A stretch of 64,000 nucleotides of DNA from Cryptomeria japonica (Eukaryota; Streptophyta; Pinopsida; Cupressales; Cupressaceae). Positions 22,891 to 33,356 of the stretch are shown here, in pieces; within the stretch, counting starts at the first letter, position 1; each line of letters begins with the position of its first letter. A program made the translations under genes and the position numbers. The stretch lies in NCBI RefSeq assembly GCF_030272615.1, contig NC_081405.1, positions 311,131,235 through 311,195,234 of the forward strand, in the 5' to 3' direction. Below the pieces are notes generated by a model. That model worked only from the letters and a program-made list of their open reading frames with translations. It had not been told where the DNA came from and did no database searches.

Positions 22891-24092
22891 TTTCGATGGG
22901 ATGAAGGTCCTCTTTCTTGGCAAAGCAGAGAGTGTCTCTTTCTGGTTCTGAGGGGCATATATATCTTGCAGAGAGTGCCATTCCCAGGTAGTTATTCCGT
23001 CTTGCTCTTTTATTGATCTGTAGTTGCTTACCTTTCTCCCCCATCTATGTGAAGTCTACTCTCGTATCTCCTCTAGATTGGGATGGCTGTCAATCAGTTC
23101 CATACCTCTCCATGAATCACTCCAAAAGGAAGTGCTTTGCCCATTTCTGATTTCCCATGTCACATGCTTCATGATAATGCCCTTGCATTCTAATATGTAG
23201 CTCTATATTGCAGAGCCTCAAGGTGGATCAATTGTTGTTAGGATTCGAGGGGGAATCATCTGAGTTCAAGTATTTTGTCCTGAGAATTCTAGCCCACTTT
23301 TGCTCCCCATTCGCATATAAGTTCCATACTAACTTGGCCCGCATAGCCAAATTCATGAGGGCTAATTGCCGGATACCTGAACCTCCAGCCTCCTTGGGGA
23401 GGTAGATTTTATCCCAAGCGATCAAAGGTAGCTTATGTTGATCTCCTGTGCCACTCCAAAAAAATCTCCTCATTATTTGGATGAGGTCATCTTCAATCTC
23501 CTTGGACAATTTTAAGCATGCCATTGAGTAAACTGGGATGGCCGATTGGACTGCCTTGTTCATAAGAAGTCTTCCTGAAGTGAGCCATTTTCCTCTCCAA
23601 GTTTCCATTTTGTTCTTTTAGCTGTTGATTAAATTCTCCCAGTAGCATTTCTCATTAATTCCAGCAAGCAATGGCATCCCCCAAAATCGGCCTGGGAAAT
23701 TGGCCACCTTCAACTTCAAAATTCTTGATAAATCTCTTTGCAAGCTAGGTTGCTTTTTGAGGAAGAAAACCTCTGATTTTCTCCAGTTAATACTTTGGCT
23801 TGATGCCCTACAATATTCATAGAGAAAAGTCTTGATGGTCCTAGCTTCTCTTCTTCTTGCTGAGCCAAACGGGATGGTGTCATCAGCAAATTGCTGATGT
23901 GTGATAGGGTCCAAACTGTTGGCCACTGATACACCCTGCCGTTTGCCTTCCCTCAAAGCGTTTATACTCGTGCCAAGTGTTTCAGCCATTATGATAAACA
24001 GAAAAGGTGATAATAGATCCCCCTGTCTAATGCCTCTAGATGTGGAAAAGAAACTGTGCGCAGCTCCATTCACCAGGACTGAGAATTTTGGG
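22891..24092 (-). pseudogene. LINE ORF2 reverse transcriptase, palm to thumb
   Basis: Minus-strand open stretches at 24073-23618 and 23608-23228 carry RGIRQGDLLSPFLFII (RT block), the catalytic box HQQFADDTIPFG, and thumb and connection motifs (GRLLMNKAVQSAIPVYSM, RRFFWSGTGDQHKLPLIAWD). This order is typical of plant L1 ORF2. A stop or shift separates the two stretches at about 23610, and reading continues with decay to the solo LTR at 22885. Confidence 0.92.
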
Positions 24093-24657
24093 GTAGTGAT
24101 GCTGTTATTTTATGATCAGATTAATAGAATGCAGATATAAGACAATTCAATCAGATTTGCACAGCATATACCCTGGGAAAACCCTCCAACATGAAGGGAA
24201 AAAACTAAGCAATAAGATCTCTTATTATATTAAACAAATATGTACAATAAGATGCCTTTACAATTTAAGTGTGAATCGCTTCACTCCTTGAATCGGTCTG
24301 CTGAGAATACACGAACTATTTCAGTTTATACACGATCTATAGAAGTGCAAACTGCTGTAGATAATATTCGATCTGCTGTAGATGAATACGGACTGCTATA
24401 GATAATATTCGATCTGCTGTATCTATTCGATACAATGAAGAGAGAACCGATCTATGTTTATACCCATACGTGGGTGCCTCTTCACCAAGGGTCGGCTCTA
24501 TTCCTCAAGGGTGGCGGACTTTTACCAAGTCGGCCCTTTAACAAAATAATTATGTTTTGGTTAACAAATCGTTTCATTTAAATCAGCATATACAAATATG
24601 CAAAGCCGAAAGGCTAATTGCATATTTGATTGTAGTTGGTCAAGGATACTCCCGCCG
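24093..24657. mobile_element. Insertion of about 565 bp in the LINE RT, class unresolved
   Basis: It separates the LINE motifs SCIYC (24660-24680) and FSVLVNG (24065-24090), which are normally almost adjacent. One reading gives TG...CA ends (TGATGCTG to GCCGCTACA), as for a short solo LTR, but I found no target-site duplication. It contains an internal direct repeat (CTGCTGTAGATAATATTCGAT, about 24350 and 24392). Confidence 0.6.
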
Positions 24658-25070
24658 CTACAATCGACAATAGATGCAACTTTTGACCCATTTGATCCAA
24701 TTGTCATTGAATCCAAACTTCCCAAGGACTGCCATCAGGAATCGCCTATCTACTAAATCATAGGCCTCGAGTATATCTAATTGCAGGATCATGCAAGCTT
24801 CCCTTGTCTTCCTAGCTGAGTGAATGGTCTCATGTGCTATAATGATACCTTCAACTATTGATCTCCCAGGTGCAAATCCATTTTGTTCCTCTGATATGAT
24901 TTCTTTGAGGATATTCTTGGTCTCATGTGCTATAATGATACCTTCAACTATTGATCTCCCAGGTGCAAACCCACTTTGTTCCTCTGATATGATTTCTTTT
25001 AGGATATTCTTGAGCCTATTTGCAATGACCTTAGTGACTACCTTATACATTGTGTTGCAAAGGGCAATGG
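24658..25070 (-). pseudogene. LINE ORF2 RT fingers with an in-frame 93-bp tandem duplication
   Basis: Reads MYKVVTKVIANRLKN, then two successive copies of a 31-residue unit containing SEEQ(S/N)GFAPGRSIVEG, then LQLDILEAYDLVDRRFL and WIKWVKSCIY. The RT family has this unit only once. The DNA copies are 24828-24920 and 24921-25013, with one Ser/Asn difference and few other changes. The duplication is a multiple of three, so the frame stays open, but the fold would be disrupted. Confidence 0.92.
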
Positions 25071-25577
25071 GTTTTCAAGCATGCTTTTTTAGGGGAAATC
25101 GATGCACCACTAGACAATGTGGATGGCAATCTCCTCATTTCGCTCCCTCAAAACTACTATATGTTGGTTGGGTGTGGGATGGAGGTGAGGAAATTTCCCA
25201 TTGTCTGCACCCTAACGTGGGAGATGCTAGAGGAGCGATGGGAGGGCACGAAGCGGAGCATTACCTTTCTGTTTCAACTAGCCAGAATCAATCCGGAGTC
25301 AAAAGGTGAATGGGTGAAGAATTACATGGAGGAGGAAGGTCTGCTGTGGGAAAGTGACAGTGAGAGTGAGAAGGACTGGGGCCTTGGGAAGGGAGAAGAT
25401 TGGGTGGAAAATGACTTCAGAGATGTTGAGAATATGGTGGCCAGCCCAGCTCATGATGCGTGCGGAAGCAACTGTTTGGTGGTGGCTAGAGCATGGCAAC
25501 TAGGAACCTCCGAGAGGACGATGAAGAAGAATGAGGGGAAGGCGATGACCTCCCATGGTAAATGCAAAGATGGCTAG
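25071..25577 (+). pseudogene. LINE 3' ORF fragment with acidic tail
   Basis: Plus-strand open stretch (open from 25050, but its first few residues are read from inverted RT sequence) in the non-inverted 3' part of the LINE. Visible parts are LISLPQNYYMLVGCGMEV, LARINPESKGEWVKNYMEEE and an acidic segment (WESDSESEKDW, GEDWVENDFRD). No family is recognised. Because it lies between the inverted segment and the poly(A), it is probably the C-terminal end of the post-RNase H ORF. The remaining 340 bp to the poly(A) are 3' UTR-like. Confidence 0.5.
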
Positions 25578-25920
25578 GCTGTTAGGATTTCTGGTCACCA
25601 TTTTCCAGTAGGGTGACAAGATTTTGTAAAATTTTGTAAAGATGGCTAGGCACAATTAGGCGATGCTTGAGCCCAAGTAGTATCTGGTCATAGGAATGTG
25701 TAGTGTAGCAGAATACTTAGATATTTCAGTTTATCTCAAGTCTGTAGTAGGCGGTGGGGTTTATATTGTCAGATTATGCTAATTAGATTTCTAGATAAAG
25801 ATAGTAAGGAGTGAATAGAATCAGCTATGGGTCTTGGATAGTCCAAAAGACAATGTATCCCTTTTTCAAAATGAATATAACGGGTGCTGCCCCTTTGCAG
25901 CTATTAAATTATCAAAAAAA

Positions 25921-26330
25921 AGAAAACATAATTCTTTAAATGCCCTTTGATCCGTTTGTTCACTATCTCAATTTCTCCATCCGTTTGAGGTTGATAACTA
26001 GTGCTTGGAAAAACCTTTGCACCTATTAATCAAAAGAGTTCTTGCCAAAACAAACCAATGAACTTGCTGTCTTTATCACTCACAATATTGCTTGGCAGCC
26101 CTATAGTGTAAACACTTCTAAAAACAAATCAGCCACCTCTGGAGCCTTCTTTTCAGACTATAAAAAACATATTTAGTGAGTCTATCCTCTACAACAAAGA
26201 TGGAATCCTTACCTTGTACTTCTAGAAGATTAGTGATATAATCCATAGAGATACTCTCCCTCTTTGATTCATAGTGAGTAACGGCTACAGCAAACCAGCT
26301 GGAAATACACATTCTACATTGTTATGTTGA
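25921..26330 (-). pseudogene. Minus-strand gypsy integrase core fragment
   Basis: On the minus strand, ESISMDYITNLLEVQGKD and FVVEDRLTKYVF (first Asp region) lead to a degenerate IVSDKDSKF and a YQPQTDGE-like glutamate region. It stops at the LINE target site and resumes at 19950 with WIKWLHLEKYCYN and FKALYGYDASSFMD. Several stops are present. Confidence 0.8.
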
Positions 26331-26527
26331 CAAGCCGAACACTCTGTAACATGTCTGAAAACATCACTCTTGAGTTCCATAAAAAAATGTTTTTGAAGTA
26401 TCCTGGTTGACCAGCTGGTGATGTGTCATGACATGTCCTCAAGGTTTTCTCCATCTTTGTTTTTGGACAAGATACATCTAGTCCTTATAGAGGATGAGCT
26501 CATGTACCACTTTCTATTTGCCATCTT

Positions 26528-27599
26528 TGTAATGTCCCCTTCCTGGTTTACCTATTTTTTTGTCCCAAATTCATGAATCCAAACGAAACAGGGAATATAT
26601 TATAGTTAGAGGGATAATTCTCACTCAAGAATATAATATAGTTAGAGGGATAAGTCTGTCATAGAATTAGGATGATACAGCCTGTAACTAAATTATATTT
26701 CTGATTTGATCTTATAGCTATTCTGATTACTATTATGGAACTCCTGATATTATCTTTTCTATATTCTATATATATATATGCCTATACCTTGTCAAATGAT
26801 GAATACCTCCACTCTTACGTGGTTGTGACAGAGGCTCTTGTTGATCCCTTCTTATCTGTAATAAACTCCCATATATTATTCCTCTTATTGACTATTACCT
26901 TAAGAGTTCTTACTGATCTTTTCAATCTATTATTATTTTCTGATCATGACATCTTTTTATATATATTTTATATTACCAACTATTAATGTATTTGCATATT
27001 ATCTTTTTACATAAATCATTGATACCACCCCTGCCTAAAAACATAAGTTGATTGTATAATTTTGGCTATAAAGGCAGACAGATCTGACATTGTATATTAA
27101 ATATGACTGTCATACGTATTGCTGCATAAAACATTATCAGGCTTTGAAGCATACGTATTAAACACATCCCTATGCATGAACAAAGACGTTTCTGCCTGTC
27201 ATTTGCTACATATACTGTAGGGGTCGGCCTTGCCTTTCTTTGTTTTATTCTTTCCCCCCAAGTCATTCTCTGCTTCGATGGATTCAATTGCCATCTTATA
27301 TTTCGCTGATTGAATAAATGCGTTCCTTGGATGCTAAGAGACATCTCCCTTCAACTTAACAATTCGGCTTATCACGCCAACCACACCCTTCCATAATTAA
27401 TTATTATTATTCTTTTATTTATTTCTGATTTCATTTATATGATTAAAGAATATTATTAAATATTAATTAAATAATAATATTTAATAAATAAATAAATATT
27501 TAATAATTTCAAATAATCATTCGTTAATAATTATTATATTCATTATTAATTATAAGTGTTTATTATGCTCTATATAATGATCAAGGAGGGAATATGACA
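26528..27599. mobile_element. Solo LTR, 1072 bp, TSD ATCTT
   Basis: Starts TGTAATGTCCCC and ends AATATGACA, with ATCTT at 26523-26527 and 27600-27604. The start resembles the gypsy LTRs in this window (TGTCATGTCCCC). The right third is extremely AT-rich (TTTAATAAATAAATAA). It interrupts the minus-strand gypsy between RNase H and integrase. Confidence 0.9.
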
Positions 27600-27604
27600 A
27601 TCTT

Positions 27605-29225
27605 GTAGCTTGCCATTTAAAATATCGATAGTAAATGTGTTCTTGGCATACTTAACTATTATAGAAACCTTCCAATTAATAGATATATCAGCCATGGAAC
27701 ACAAATAAGGCTTCTTAGATAATGCATCAACCACAACATTATTCTTTAATACTTAATGTCAAAATATAGGTTTTTAACACACCCATTTTTGTTGTCTATT
27801 ATTCAAATACTTTTGATTGAGGATAAACTTCAAACTATTATGATTTGTCTTCACCACAAACCTCTCACAACATAAATGTTGTCAGAACTTGACAGTGCTT
27901 GCACAATGGCTAGCGCTTCCTTTTCACATATAGAAAAACTTCTCTTTGACTCCTTGGGCTTCCTACTATCAAGTGCTATGGGGTGTTTGTTTTGCATCAA
28001 AATCACTTTGATCCCCTCTCTCGAAACATCACACTTTAAACAAAAGGAAGTGAAAAATCTAGAATATATAAAAGAGGACATGAGATCATTACAAAAGCTC
28101 TTTGACCTGAATCACTCCAAGAGAAAGCGCCCTTCTCTGTCAATTTTGTCAATGGGACTACTTATGAAACCCTTTGACAAAACTCTTGCAATAGCTGTGG
28201 AGACCATAATCCTCTCAAGTGTGTTATATTCTTAAGTGGAGACCAATCCATAATTGCCTCAATCTTTTCGCCGTCCACTTTAGCCCCTTGGACACTAATT
28301 TTATACCCTTGATATGATATCTTTCTCAACCAAAACACACATATTGAAGCCTTGGCAAAAAATGACTGTTGCTCTAGAATACCCAACACCTCATCTATGT
28401 GCCTTAAATGATCCTATCATCTCTTGCTATAGATTAAGATGTCATCAAACAAATCTAGTACAAATTTTGTCAATTGCATGATATACACTTGATTTATGCA
28501 TGATTGAAATGTGGATGGTGTATTAGTCAACCCAAATGACATGGTCCAGAACTCATAATGCCTATAATGGCACTTGAAAGCTGTCTTATACAAATTCTCA
28601 TCACTTACCTTACTTGGTTATACCATGATCATAGATCAATATTAGAGAATTACACTATACTATGAAGCTTGTTTTTCAACACATCGATCTTGGGAATGGG
28701 ATAGCGATTCTTGATTTTCTTCTTGTTAAGGGCTCTATAATCGATGCACATCCTTTTAGAACCATCCTTCTTTTTGACCAAGACCATGGAGGGAGCAAAT
28801 GGGCTTGGTCTCAATTGTATGTGTTCCATATCTAACAGCTCTTTAGCCGCCTTTTTAATCTCTTACTTATGCCTCCTAAGATGATGATAAGGTGTGGTTA
28901 TGATTGGTTTTGCTTCCTCCTCCGACTCAATTACATGCTAGAAACCTCTATCCATGACCTCCTTTGGGATTCTCTCCTCTGTCAGTGCAAAATAATTTAG
29001 TACCTTTTGAACAAAATGTTGCTCAAATATGACAAAATCTGAGTGATTGCAATACATATCCCAGATATAGGTCCAACATTGGACCGACAAGTCTCTTCCT
29101 TCTCCATCTTGTGTCTTTAGTGGCAAGTCAGGACCCCAGACCTTCTTCCCATTGCATAGAAGCATGTGACAAATGAGTGAATACCATTCGAAGTCAAATT
29201 TCTCTATGTTGGCCTTGGCTTTCAC
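27605..29225 (-). pseudogene. Minus-strand gypsy RT and RNase H remnant
   Basis: From right to left: PR-RT linker (EERIPKEVMDRG), fingers (HIQLRPSPFAPSMVLVKKKDG), CIDYRALNKKKIKNRYPIPKID near 28740, a heavily mutated palm, connection (FFAKASICVFWLRKISYQGY, 28389-28162), then RNase H (CDVSREGIKVILMQNKHPIA, CEKEALAIVQAL, 28081-27851) and a VVVDALSKKP-like end at about 27720. Many stops; no function expected. Confidence 0.85.
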
Positions 29226-30945
29226 AAAACTTTCATGTATCTTGTGACCTAATCACACATCACCCCATTCTAAATGGGGACCCCCTACGTTTTAGGTCCA
29301 CATGGTCTTTTGGTTGTGGTTTTTTGGGTCTTTTCGCAGCAATTCCTTTGGTCTCCCTAGGTTTGCAAATGTTTTGACAAATTTTGATTAAGTTTGCAAG
29401 TGTTTTGAGCGAATTTGGCCAAGATTGGAGCTTGTTTTGTCTATTTTAGGGTTTTTGCCCTTTAGACTTAGATTTGAGGTCGTTTTCTTAGGGTTTTGGA
29501 AAATCAGAACGTAGCAATGAAGTCAGATTCCTTCAAGGAAGCTACCAATGAAATTTGAGCGAATTCTGAGCACTTATTATTTTTAGTTTCACTGTGTCTT
29601 GGATTGGCCTAATTTTGCATTTAAACAAACTTGCTATTTAGCAGTTTCTATTTTTAGTGACTGTTATCTTGTCTGGGTTTGCCCTAATTTGATGTTTGGA
29701 AGTACTTACTATTTTTAGTTAGTGTATTTTTGGTAGGTCTATCTCAGATAGTTGGTAGGACATTGATGGTAGAGCATTCCTTAAAATACAAGTTCCAAAT
29801 CCGGAAAAGTTAAAAAAACAGGTAGTTGATTAGAAAAATGTTTGTTTGGAATTCTTTCTTGAAATGAAAAATGCATGAAAAATTACCCTAAGGCATGAAA
29901 GAGTTCTCCTTCACTGAAAAATATTCCTATTTCCCATAATGGCATTCATGGCAAGGTGCTTGGGCGCTAAAACCTCACCAAGGAGGAATTTCCACGCTTT
30001 TCAAATTTCTATCACCTTGCAAATGTGCCCAAGCTATAGGGGGTAGGGTGCCAAATCATAGTCAAGAAGGAAAAATCCAAGCTTCATAAAATTCCTTCAT
30101 CGTTGCCAATATGCGCTCCAGACAAGAGTAAGGCACCAAAATGGGGTAAGGGAGGAAAATTCTCCCAAGGCAAAAGTTCCTCTTTAGTGAAAATGCGCTC
30201 TTGGCATGAAATGGGCGCTAAAGTGATGAGCAAGAGGGATTTCCTTCCAAAACCAAATTTGCTCCAAATGGGGTAGTGGGCATTAGAAGTAGGTTGAGGA
30301 GGAATTTCCAAGATTTTCCAAAATCCTCCTTCATAGTGAAATGGCGCCCAAGTAAGAGAGAGAGCTCTAGGATGGCATCAAGGAGGAAATTTTCACGATT
30401 ACCAAAATGCCTCCTTCCAATACAAAGCATGCTCCAGGTCAAGTAGAAGAAGCAAAAAACGTGGTCTAGGAGGAAAATTCAAAAATTCCTTCCTCAAGGT
30501 GGAAATATGCCCAAGGAGAAGAATTCCAAAGCACAGAAAAATTGGCTAAGTGAGGACTTTCTCTCTCCAGAACTCCACGCAAGGCAAAATTCCCCAAACA
30601 TGGAAAAATGGTCAGTTGATAAATTTTTTTCCCTTCAGGACGACATGTGAACAAGAATGCAGAAGTATTCCTTCAGGCCAATTTTTTTAACAATTTGTCT
30701 TCTTCTTTTGTTGAATAGATCCCAGAGTCTGTGTGTTTTTGAATTCCCTTTCTCAATTTCCTTAGCTATCTATCCAGTAGATAAACTTACTAAATAAATT
30801 TATCAATGGAGGAGGAAGTTCAGGAAATTCTCTAACTTCACCGGTATCTGTATCTTTGATATATCATTTTTTTTTCTCCCAAATCGATAGTGATGGCAGC
30901 TGCAAGTTCCTTTATTAGGACATCTGCTAATGGATTGTTTTCACC
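29226..30945. repeat. Repeat-derived DNA with degenerate units of about 83 bp
   Basis: A GGAGGAAATT-like phrase followed by a CTCCTT...GCGC(C/T)C(A/C)AG-like phrase recurs near 29969, 30063, 30147, 30229, 30295, 30378, 30466 and 30545. The spacing averages about 83 bp over eight copies. The block begins near 29243 with TGTGACCTAATCACACATC, which looks like an LTR start, and a CCCCATT-CTAA-ATGGGG hairpin lies at 29262-29280. No right terminus or TSD was found. The ORFs here are low-complexity by-products. Confidence 0.6.
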
Positions 30946-31509
30946 ACTTGGAGTCAATAATTGACTTTCCTTTTGGTCAAGGTACTACCTCCCTTCCACA
31001 CATAATTCTTCATTATGGAGTGTACTCCTCCATTATGGCATCTTGCCAAACCTACTGACCTGCTGCCTCTTTAAAACTAGAAGGCTTTGCATTAATGATG
31101 GATGACATTAGTCCTACATAAGGTAGAAATTCTTTGGGAGAATGAATTTGCTCCAAATTGAAGACATAGGACTTCCAACTTGCTCCTGCACTCCTCGTAC
31201 GCTAAAGGCTTTTTTAGCTGAATTGGATGGAAAAGAGGCCCCAAAACCTTTGAAAACTTGCTGATCTGAATCTGTTTTTTGTGATTTCGGCAGATCAGTT
31301 TTTGAGACTGCATATTCCTTTTTACCGCCTTAGTCACTGCTGCAGGTTCCTGAGATTTAGAGGACTATGCATCCTTGTCAAACTTGGCATCTTTGCTTAC
31401 AGCTATCTTCCTCTGAGATGGAATATAAATTCTGTAAGCTTTCGAGGTCTTACTATAACCTACAAAGACTCTTTGAACTAGAAGTTTTCTTTCATGCCCC
31501 TGGCACGAT

Positions 31510-32950
31510 ACATCTTTCACCATTATATATTGTTTGTCTAAACCAATCACCTTGATAGATATTCAAAGACAATCATATTTATCTCTGCCTTAGATCGACC
31601 AAGGATATATGATAAAGGAGAAAAAATCAGTGTGTATTAATTATGATGGACTGAATATATTCAGTGATGTGCAGTGATACATATTCCTCTACTTTAGGTG
31701 CCAAAGAAGAAACTAAAGGTTCAGAAATTATGCATGAAAAGAAGCAATGTTATTAGTTACAAAAGCCAATTTAAACGAGCAGAGATTATAATTTTATTGA
31801 GTCAGAAAATCAAAAGGCAGCGATATGTTAGTCAAATGGCAATGGTTAGATTGTAAAGAGACACCACCTTTAAGAAGGGACGTGGCCATGTAAAAGACAA
31901 CCCTATACCACGGGTTGAAGGGATATTCACATAAATATTGCATCAGTCAATTGGCAATGGTTAGATTGTAAAGAGACACCACCTTTAAGAAGGGACGTGG
32001 CCATGTAAAAGACATAACCCTATACCACGGGTTGAGGGATATTCATATAAATATTGCAGATTGGCACTCAAGGGAGAGCATCAAGAAATTAAGGATATTG
32101 ATCAGGATCAAACCATTATATGTAGTCTGCACTCATGGAAGGAGATCAGTTTGATAATAGGCATCAGCATTCAAAATACAGTCTTATATTACAGCAGTCT
32201 TGTGTCCTATTCATTTTGTGGTATGCAATATAATGATAATGTTTTATTATGGCTATAATGAAAGTAGTTAATTTTATACAATTATCTATTTATTCAATCG
32301 AGTCTCCTATAAGCCATCATGTAAGGATTAGAGAGTTACCTCAATAAGGAGAGCAGATTCGTGTTCCCCTTCAAGTAGCCCACCTTATGTTGGATGGACA
32401 AGAGTTCCTACCACTTGAGGCCAAGGGGTTGAGTTATCTTGGTGGGATACTTCGCACCCTTGGGCTTAGTGTGGCGGTGAACGTTGGGCTCCTCATTGTG
32501 GAACCACGATTGGGATAGCAGGTATGGGTTCCCCTTTTAAGTAACCCACTTCATGTTGGATGGACAAGAGCTCCTGCCACTTGGGGCCAAGGGGTCGCGT
32601 TATCTTGGTTGGATGCTCTGCACCCTTGTGCTTAGTTGTGGTGAATACAGTGTGCGTTATCGTGCTTCTTCTGCAACCCCCATTATGGCTGATTATGATT
32701 GAACTATAGATGCTTTGCTTTCTAGAGTTAAAATAGCTATTACATGAATTATCTAAATAGATATAGAAATAATTGGTCTTCTGAAGTACGTTTCAAATGT
32801 TGTCTAACATGATTGCAGGACCTAAACCAGGATTTATCTTGCTGAAGACATTTTAATTGCTAAAGTTAAAATTCTAACTATATTGCATTTCTTATTTTAA
32901 TTGAACTTGTGATTTTAGGACAAGATTTAGGATCATCCCAAAAGTGGACA
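31510..32950. mobile_element. Insertion in the copia integrase carrying two tandem duplications
   Basis: It separates the copia integrase core (ending near CPIYIHIPDEN) from its tail (starting near HERKLLVQRVFVGY). It contains a 115-bp direct repeat (31831-31945 and 31946-32060) and a second one of about 165 bp (32361-32525 and 32526-32690, more diverged). Ends and TSD could not be fixed. No coding capacity. Confidence 0.6.
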
Positions 32951-33356
32951 TTACATTTTCAAGGTCCTTATTTTCATCAGGAATATGAATATAAATAGGA
33001 CACCTAAAAAATGTCTCCTCTGGTGTCTTGTCCTTGAACACTTTGTGAGGATACCTGTTTTGAATATATACAACTATAAGACATGCTTTTGCCCAGAGAT
33101 ACATGGGTAGATCTAGATTGTGGATCATATATTTAGTTATCTCTATGGTAGATTTGTTCTTTCTCTTTGCAACCTCGTTCTGTTGAGGATTGCAGGGCAT
33201 TGTCAGCCCTATCTTAATTCTTTCTTCCCTGCAAAAAGTTTCAAATTCCTTGGAGGCACACTCCCCTCCATTTTGAGACCTTAATATATTAATCTTCTTT
33301 CTTGTTTGATTTTCGAAAAGGGGCCTTGAACTCTTGAAACTTCCCAAAAACCTCAT
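32892..33356 (-). pseudogene. Copia integrase core remnant
   Basis: Catalytic-domain motifs on the minus strand: ILRSQNGGECASKEFETF (second Asp region, with Asp changed to Gln-Asn), MPCNPQQNEVAKRKN (expected P-QQNG-AER-N; the catalytic Glu is replaced) and YLWAKACLIVVYIQNR. The loss of catalytic acids and the interruption at its C-terminal side show that it is dead. Confidence 0.88.

Larger units (their letters stand above)
19970..25924. mobile_element. L1-type LINE with 5' inversion and 19-bp target-site duplication
   Basis: The insert is bounded by AACATAATTCTTTAAATGC at 19951-19969 and 25925-25943; the right copy follows an A-rich tail (ATCAAAAAAAAGAA). Removing the insert rejoins the gypsy integrase. 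The right 850 bp (about 25071-25924) read 3'-ward on the plus strand and end in poly(A). The rest (19970-25070) is inverted: RT, then RNase H, then a further ORF, all on the minus strand. This is the arrangement expected from twin priming during LINE integration. The LINE is 5'-truncated within the RT fingers and is interrupted by a solo LTR and a 565-bp insertion. Confidence 0.88.
17924..29225 (-). mobile_element. Minus-strand Ty3/gypsy (chromovirus-like) element in four pieces
   Basis: One degenerate element can be followed on the minus strand from the PR-RT linker (29225) through RT (28900-28160), RNase H (28090-27605), integrase (26330-25944 and 19950-19543) to the integrase tail (18228-17940). 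Three later insertions separate the pieces, each with a clean target-site duplication: 26528-27599, 19970-25924 and 18229-19542. The reading resumes across each site; for example YELELMENSIIHNVFH spans the 18229/19542 join. Gag, protease and the 5' LTR are not recognised. The protein pieces resemble the chromovirus at 10511 but are much more mutated. Confidence 0.88.

Noticed and set aside
25050-25577. Stand-alone plant gene on the plus strand
   Set aside because: Its first codons are inverted LINE RT sequence, and it ends inside a LINE 3' part with poly(A) and target duplication.
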